From NCBI GenBank assembly GCA_030424825.1, contig JAUHWE010000100.1:1-10952 (forward strand): 10,952 nucleotides of DNA, given 5' to 3'. Below the pieces are notes generated by a model, which searched no databases, was not told the origin of the DNA, and worked only from the letters and a program-made list of their open reading frames with translations. The position numbers and the translations under genes are program-made. This DNA is from Verrucomicrobiia bacterium. Lineage in GTDB: Bacteria > Verrucomicrobiota > Verrucomicrobiia > Opitutales > Opitutaceae. Below are positions 7,833-10,952 of this stretch, in pieces. Every line of letters begins with the position of its first letter. Position 1 is the stretch's first letter.

Positions 7833-8495
7833 ATGAAAACAAACCCAAAGGTACTTATCCTTACTTCTCTCTTAGCAGCAAGTGCGTATGGAAACCCGAA
7901 GGATTGGCACTTAGGTGCTGAGATGTCATATGCACAGATATCGGGGACTCGAGCATACGAGGCTTCAAACAATTTCAACGCAACTAGAACAAAGGACATG
8001 CTTGTCCCGTCCCTAAAACTTTCGGCAAAAATTGGCGACAATGGAGAGGCATCGATTCGATACACTGTTTTCGATGACATCGACAGTTACGGAGTTTCTT
8101 CCGACACGGATATTTTCGACAAATCAGAATTTGCAGGCCAAGCTATTACTGAGTACGTGATGAGTGAAGAGATAGAAGACATAACGTTCACATATCTGTA
8201 CGAAATAAACAGAATAAGGGACGTTAGACTATCGGTCGGTCCGAACTTCTCATTTTTAGAATCTAAAGCTGATTTTTATTATGAGAGGTTAGAAGGAGAA
8301 ATTGGTTCTGATGTCTTTGAGACAGTTTACCGATATATTCGTAGCTTCTCCAGTTCAGACGTTGTTATTGGCGCAGAGGCGAATGCCGCAATTCAGCTCT
8401 CCGACAGAGCAAGATTTGATTTGGCCTATCGATTTCTAAATCCACCAGACAGGGATATTCACATGTTGTCTCTGTCATTGAACTATGGATATTAA
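7833..8495 (+). CDS. Outer-membrane beta-barrel-like protein (cassette 1)
   Basis: The 220-residue product starts with a signal peptide (MKTNPKVLILTSLLAASAYG, likely cut after the Ala-Ser-Ala at 16-18). The rest alternates polar and hydrophobic residues in strand-like stretches (LVPSLKLSAKI, EASIRYTVF, DITFTYLYEI, DVRLSVGPNFSF, AFDLAYRF-like) and ends in LSLSLNYGY, with the terminal aromatic residue typical of outer-membrane barrels. The size would suit an eight- to ten-stranded barrel. Function unknown. It is the first cassette of the visible array, so it would be closest to any array promoter. The stop lies 3 bp before attC1. Codon and base use is AT-rich compared with the TonB-like gene upstream. 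A secreted non-barrel protein is the alternative. Confidence 0.75.
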   Translation: MKTNPKVLILTSLLAASAYGNPKDWHLGAEMSYAQISGTRAYEASNNFNATRTKDMLVPSLKLSAKIGDNGEASIRYTVFDDIDSYGVSSDTDIFDKSEFAGQAITEYVMSEEIEDITFTYLYEINRIRDVRLSVGPNFSFLESKADFYYERLEGEIGSDVFETVYRYIRSFSSSDVVIGAEANAAIQLSDRARFDLAYRFLNPPDRDIHMLSLSLNYGY

Positions 8496-8498
8496 ATT

Positions 8499-8567
8499 TC
8501 CTAACCAGACGTCGCTTACGACTCCAGGGGCTACCGCCCCCTGCATCGTGAGGACTTAGCGTTGGCA
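8499..8567 (+). other. attC: attC recombination site 1
   Basis: R'' TCCTAAC (8499-8505), 5-nt spacer, L'' GTCGCTTACGA (8511-8521), hairpin CAGGGGC/GCCCCCTG, L' TCGTGAGGAC (8546-8555), 5-nt spacer TTAGC, R' GTTGGCA (8561-8567). L'' pairs with L' with one extra G and one wobble. Length is 69 bp. Confidence 0.85.
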
Positions 8568-8572
8568 GTAGA

Positions 8573-9043
8573 ATGAAGAGAGGAATCACAGCAATCTTCC
8601 CGGAAATACTAAATATCGATGCTCCACAATTCGATTCCAAGGGCTTTTGGCCGTCGGGCAACGAAAACCTTATGACCCTATTGGAAGATGTCGTTGAGTT
8701 ATCTGAAGGGTATTGGATTGATACTGAGGTTCTCGAAGATTGCTATTTCTATGCATTCAGAACCAAAGATGATCTACAAAGTGTCTGGGTCACTGAAGGA
8801 AGTGAGAAATTTCCCCGAGAGCTGAAGTCAAGATTCCCTCACAACAAAGCCCCTCCCTTGAATCACTGGAAAGATGGACAAATGTCTATTAGAACTTTCA
8901 CCGTGTGGCCCAAGAGTCGTTTCGGAGAACCTATGTATTTAAACGTCAAAGAACGCTGGTATTCAGAAAGAAGGCTAGCGTTTGAACAAAGCAGCCAACC
9001 AAGCGCTTCAGTCAACGCGGACAAGCCGCGCCGACTGAGCTAG
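8573..9043 (+). CDS. Cassette-borne protein of unknown function (cassette 2)
   Basis: I do not recognise this 156-residue protein. It has no signal peptide or membrane segment and is rich in aromatic residues (SEGYWIDTEVLEDCYFYAF, VWVTEGSEKFP, RTFTVWPKSRFGEPMYL), so a compact soluble fold is likely. The ATG lies 6 bp after the attC1 core, with no clear Shine-Dalgarno. The last 16 or so residues (SQPSASVNADKPRRLS) are translated from attC2, and the TAG stop is the first three bases of the attC2 L'-R' spacer. The next cassette protein has a related tail for the same reason, so the tail says nothing about function. Confidence 0.75.
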   Translation: MKRGITAIFPEILNIDAPQFDSKGFWPSGNENLMTLLEDVVELSEGYWIDTEVLEDCYFYAFRTKDDLQSVWVTEGSEKFPRELKSRFPHNKAPPLNHWKDGQMSIRTFTVWPKSRFGEPMYLNVKERWYSERRLAFEQSSQPSASVNADKPRRLS

Positions 9044-9052
9044 TCGTTGTAT
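8993..9052 (+). other. attC: attC recombination site 2
   Basis: R'' AGCCAAC (8993-8999), spacer CAAGC, L'' GCTTCAGTC (9005-9013), hairpin CGCGG-ACAAG-CCGCG (9016-9030), L' GACTGAGC (9033-9040), spacer TAGTC, R' GTTGTAT (9046-9052). L''/L' pair fully except one unpaired T. The next gene's ATG (9051) overlaps R'. Length is 60 bp. Confidence 0.92.
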
Positions 9053-9728
9053 GAGAATAACGAAGACACTAGCCGCGATTAGCTTTTGGTTACTAGCGAT
9101 AACGCTGTTCGCGTCAGAAGGAGTTAAGGAACGAGTATTAATGGTTGGTCCTTGGCTTGAAGACGGAACGATTGAACGTGATTCGAAAGAAGCTCGGTTT
9201 CTGGTCGCTCTAACAGAGACAGTTCTCGGTCATCGATATTTAGATCATATGGGATATTATTCTTCGCCGGTTGCATTACCGAAGCAAGAGACGGAGACAC
9301 CTTCGATTCTGGATTACGAACCCAAAATCGATACATTTCAGGATACCCTAGAATTCTATACAGGACCGCTGAAATTAAAGAGATCGAAACTAGTGTATGA
9401 AAAAGAGGCTCGAGATGGTGTTGTTGTATTGGGTTTCTCTAGTACGCACCTAATCGAGGGACAAGATTTGCACTTGTTTCTCACAAATGAGAACCTTCAG
9501 GTTTTGGATTACCGTCTCGAACCCGTTTCTCGCAACACTAGCACCAAACTAGATTTTGACAGAGAGGTCGGTGTTTTGACGATTTCATTTGGCCCAGTCG
9601 CAATTGCTGCCGGCATTGATCAACGATCGAAATTTCGAAAATCACTGATCCTAATAAACTCTGAAAATTCAAAATTTGAGCAAATACAACCATCTGCTTC
9701 AGTCAACGGAGACAAGCTCCGCGACTGA
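9051..9728 (+). CDS. Exported protein of unknown function (cassette 3)
   Basis: The 225-residue product begins with a clear signal peptide (MRITKTLAAISFWLLAITLFA, cut near residue 21-22) and no later membrane segment, so it is probably periplasmic or secreted; no lipobox cysteine is present. The mature part is acidic to neutral with alternating strand-like segments (DGVVVLGFSSTHLIEG, VGVLTISFGPVAIAAG). No family was recognised. The ATG overlaps the attC2 R' core, leaving a 4-nt leader after the recombination point, so translation must rely on upstream cassette sequence or a leader-independent start. The C-terminal tail QPSASVNGDKLRD is encoded by attC3, and the TGA stop lies in its L' box. 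Confidence 0.78.
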   Translation: MRITKTLAAISFWLLAITLFASEGVKERVLMVGPWLEDGTIERDSKEARFLVALTETVLGHRYLDHMGYYSSPVALPKQETETPSILDYEPKIDTFQDTLEFYTGPLKLKRSKLVYEKEARDGVVVLGFSSTHLIEGQDLHLFLTNENLQVLDYRLEPVSRNTSTKLDFDREVGVLTISFGPVAIAAGIDQRSKFRKSLILINSENSKFEQIQPSASVNGDKLRD

Positions 9729-9742
9729 GCAGGACGTTCGAC
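9684..9742 (+). other. attC: attC recombination site 3
   Basis: R'' ATACAAC (9684-9690), spacer CATCT, L'' GCTTCAGTC (9696-9704), hairpin CGGAG-ACAAG-CTCCG (9707-9721), L' GACTGAGC (9723-9730), spacer AGGAC, R' GTTCGAC (9736-9742). L boxes and loop are identical to attC2 while the hairpin stem differs with pairing kept. Length is 59 bp. Confidence 0.92.
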
Positions 9743-9750
9743 GAAAAAAG

Positions 9751-9963
9751 ATGAAAGAACCCTACAGGTTAAGAACCAAACTCAGGAGAAATCTCCCATG
9801 GTTTCTGATTGATCTTGGTCTAGCGAAAAAAGGGAAAGATTGTGAGCAAGCTGGAGGTCACCACGAATGGTATAACAAAGACAACGAATCGAGTGGATGT
9901 TATCATTGTGAAATCACAAAAAATGGAAGACTTTGGGAATCTGAAGGGACTACTAAAAACTGA
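9751..9963 (+). CDS. Small Cys/His protein, possible zinc-binding (cassette 4)
   Basis: The 70-residue product has a basic N-terminus (MKEPYRLRTKLRRNLPWFLI) and a conserved-looking core, DCEQAGGHHEWYNKDNESSG followed by CYHC. Cysteines 31, 50 and 53 with His37/His38 give C-x5-HH-x11-C-x2-C, which could hold a zinc ion. I recall similar small uncharacterised proteins with an AGGHH-W-YN...SGCY-C pattern, but no function is known to me. The ATG at 9751 follows the attC3 core by 8 bp with a purine-rich GAAAAAAG in front. An alternative start at 9676 would read through attC3 and is rejected. The stop lies 46 bp before attC4. Confidence 0.72.
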   Translation: MKEPYRLRTKLRRNLPWFLIDLGLAKKGKDCEQAGGHHEWYNKDNESSGCYHCEITKNGRLWESEGTTKN

Positions 9964-10009
9964 TCCTACATTGTAAATTAATCCAATTCGTGAATACAAA
10001 AAGAAACAG

Positions 10010-10134
10010 GTCGAACAAGACGGTCGATACAACTCGGGTAAGCGCTCGCCGAAATTCCAACCCAACAGACACACTCAACCTCAACCCAACGTTCGAGCTT
10101 TAACTTGAGCTCGCGTATCACCTCGACGTTAGAA
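10010..10134 (+). other. attC: attC recombination site 4, long form
   Basis: R'' GTCGAAC (10010-10016), spacer AAGAC, L'' GGTCGATAC (10022-10030), an 84-nt central segment, L' GTATCACC (10115-10122), spacer TCGAC, R' GTTAGAA (10128-10134). L'' and L' pair over 8 bp with one unpaired C. The centre can continue the stem (CTCGGGT...GCTC on the left against TTAACTTGAG on the right). At 125 bp it has the length of the long Vibrio-type repeats. Confidence 0.8.
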
Positions 10135-10136
10135 AC

Positions 10137-10682
10137 GTGAGAATCTTAGCACTAACTCTAGTCCTTTTCGGCCCGACTTGGAATTTGGCAAGTCCATCAC
10201 CTATTGAGTCGCTTGAATTAAGCAGGACCACTGGAAAGGAAGGTCTTTTTGTTGTAATAGATCAGTGCCTTTCCCAGTTTGGAATATCGCAGGGAAAGAA
10301 GGAAGATGTAAGAGAATTTTCTCGACATCTTACGTATCCAAAAATCGATACGTGGAAATACTACACGAGAATTTACAAGAAGAAAGATGAGCTAGTTCCC
10401 TACTATACTGCAAGTGAGGATGGCAGTATAGAGACCGCATTTGGAATGCATAGGAACCCTAGGTATAAGAAAATTGATGAATTCATGATTGGGTTCGATT
10501 CAGATTTAAATCTGATATTCTCATATACAGAAATAACAATACACGAAAGGTTTGTTGGGATAAATCATGAGTTGCCTAAGAAATATGATGAATTGATTGA
10601 AAGCCTAACGGCAATCGTTACTAATTATTCTAACCAGCAGGTCGACTCAATGAGTGCTGGAGCACCCATCGAGTCACCTTAA
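10137..10682 (+). CDS. Exported protein of unknown function (cassette 5)
   Basis: The 181-residue protein starts with GTG, 2 bp after the attC4 core, and has a signal peptide (MRILALTLVLFGPTWNLAS, cut near residue 19). The mature part is mixed alpha/beta with clusters of Lys, Tyr and Asp (YPKIDTWKYYTRIYKKKDEL; KKIDEFMIGFDSDLNLIFSY) and no recognisable catalytic motif. It resembles cassette 3 only in being small and exported. The C-terminal tail (NQQVDSMSAGAPIESP) is translated from attC5, and the TAA stop lies in its L'-R' spacer. GTG at 10137 is chosen because it places the signal peptide at the N-terminus; no upstream start is available without entering attC4. Confidence 0.75.
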   Translation: MRILALTLVLFGPTWNLASPSPIESLELSRTTGKEGLFVVIDQCLSQFGISQGKKEDVREFSRHLTYPKIDTWKYYTRIYKKKDELVPYYTASEDGSIETAFGMHRNPRYKKIDEFMIGFDSDLNLIFSYTEITIHERFVGINHELPKKYDELIESLTAIVTNYSNQQVDSMSAGAPIESP

Positions 10683-10691
10683 GCGTTAGCA
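10628..10691 (+). other. attC: attC recombination site 5
   Basis: R'' TTCTAAC (10628-10634), spacer CAGCA, L'' GGTCGACTC (10640-10648), hairpin GTGCT-GG-AGCAC (10654-10665), L' GAGTCACC (10671-10678), spacer TTAAGC, R' GTTAGCA (10685-10691). CTAAC and GTTAG pair perfectly, and L''/L' pair with one unpaired C (a G on the bottom strand, as in known attC sites). Length is 64 bp. Confidence 0.92.
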
Positions 10692-10698
10692 GAAAAGA

Positions 10699-10952
10699 AT
10701 GGAAACTACCCGCAAGTCCATTGAAGCCCGTATCCGCATGGTACCGACAAAAGAAGGTGGAAGAAACAATCCGATCTATTCCGGGTATCGGCCCAACCAC
10801 AATTTCGGAGACGAAGACAACAGAAGTATGCAAATGGGGCAAGTTGAGCTTATTTCTACGGACGAGCTATATCCTGGAAAGGAAGCATTAGCAAAGATTG
10901 AATTCGTCGTACGAGAAGGATTCCCATTCCCAATCGAAAAAGGAGTAAAGTG
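10699..10952 (+). CDS. EF-Tu domain-3-like protein, 3' end outside window (cassette 6)
   Basis: The first 84 residues are visible and the frame is open to the window end. They align with the C-terminal beta-barrel (domain 3) of elongation factor Tu, not with its GTPase domain: IEARIRMVPTKEGGRNNPIY (8-27) followed by SGYRPNHNF corresponds to the EF-Tu segment with EGGR and GYRPQFYF, and LYPGKEALAKIEFVVREGFP corresponds to the PGD strand region. No G1 loop is present or could precede it, since the ATG at 10699 lies 7 bp after attC5. It is thus a stand-alone EF-Tu-domain-like protein. Binding of RNA or a translation partner is possible but only inferred. AGAAAAG before the ATG is a weak ribosome site. 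Confidence 0.72.
   Translation, partial: METTRKSIEARIRMVPTKEGGRNNPIYSGYRPNHNFGDEDNRSMQMGQVELISTDELYPGKEALAKIEFVVREGFPFPIEKGVK

Larger units (their letters stand above)
7833..10952 (+). mobile_element. Integron gene-cassette array (six cassettes visible, five attC sites, no integrase)
   Basis: Six small same-strand ORFs alternate with five attC sites, and each next ORF starts 3 to 14 bp after the preceding GTT core. Taking cleavage after the G of GTT, the complete cassettes are 8562-9046, 9047-9736, 9737-10128 and 10129-10685. The first cassette has an uncertain left edge and the sixth runs out of the window. Cassette sizes of about 390-690 bp, one ORF each, stops falling within attC, and AT-richer composition than the backbone all fit integron cassettes. 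No tyrosine recombinase ORF is found on either strand, so the window shows a CALIN or one part of a longer integron. The right edge is not reached. Confidence 0.88.

Noticed and set aside
8365..8661. Minus-strand ORF across attC1
   Set aside because: It spans the end of cassette 1, the attC site and the start of cassette 2 in antisense, and has no protein-like features.
9676..9750. Upstream start for the small Cys/His gene
   Set aside because: It would lie in the preceding gene and run through attC3; the ATG at 9751 gives the normal cassette layout.
10084..10134. A shorter 51-bp attC at the same right end as attC4
   Set aside because: ACCCAAC and GTTAGAA with CGAG pairing look tempting, but the spacing lacks the 5-nt spacer and L boxes seen in all other sites; the longer reading from 10010 restores both.
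7833..10952. Toxin-antitoxin or antibiotic-resistance cassettes
   Set aside because: Such genes are common in cassette arrays, but none of the six products shows a motif I recognise from RelE, HigB, ParE, aminoglycoside-modifying or beta-lactamase families.

Overview
The window shows a Gram-negative chromosome: it encodes a TonB-like envelope protein and an outer-membrane barrel. The style of the backbone (few Shine-Dalgarno sequences, GC-rich genes, many GTAG-headed palindromic repeats between genes, a large membrane-anchored protein of unknown function) suggests Verrucomicrobiota, perhaps Opitutae. That placement is inference; no rRNA or other marker is present.

Backbone, about 1-7521. The 3' part of a gene for a large C-terminally anchored protein runs rightward and converges on two leftward genes, hemL (glutamate-1-semialdehyde aminomutase, tetrapyrrole synthesis) and nadE (glutamine-dependent NAD+ synthetase). 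A maf-type nucleotide pyrophosphatase gene and a TonB-like gene follow, rightward and 7 bp apart, probably co-transcribed. All three backbone gaps (1827-2006, 3285-3469, 5111-5753) are filled with REP/BIME-like palindromic units. Each unit starts with GTAG and most end with CCGCG. They are paired head to head, some as matched pairs and some as mixed pairs of two families, and one gap holds a 203-bp tandem duplication of two such pairs.

Junction, 7522-7832. No gene is seen. Composition turns AT-rich. The stretch holds a 16-bp inverted repeat, four GTTAAAC heptamers plus one inverted copy (fitting the integron core GTTRRRY), one attC-like half-site and promoter-like sequences.

Accessory region, 7833-10952. 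This is an integron gene-cassette array. Five attC recombination sites (8499-8567, 8993-9052, 9684-9742, 10010-10134, 10628-10691) follow five short rightward ORFs one by one, and a sixth ORF starts after the last site. Each site has the same architecture: an AAC-ending R'' box, 5 nt, an L'' box, a variable hairpin, an L' box pairing with L'' but one base shorter, 5-6 nt, and a GTT-starting R' box. No integrase gene is visible on either strand, so this is either an integrase-less attC cluster (CALIN) or one end of a larger chromosomal integron. The cassette products are an outer-membrane barrel-like protein, two exported proteins of unknown function, one soluble unknown protein, a 70-residue Cys/His protein and an EF-Tu domain-3-like protein cut by the window end. 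The cassette array is the most interesting content of the window.
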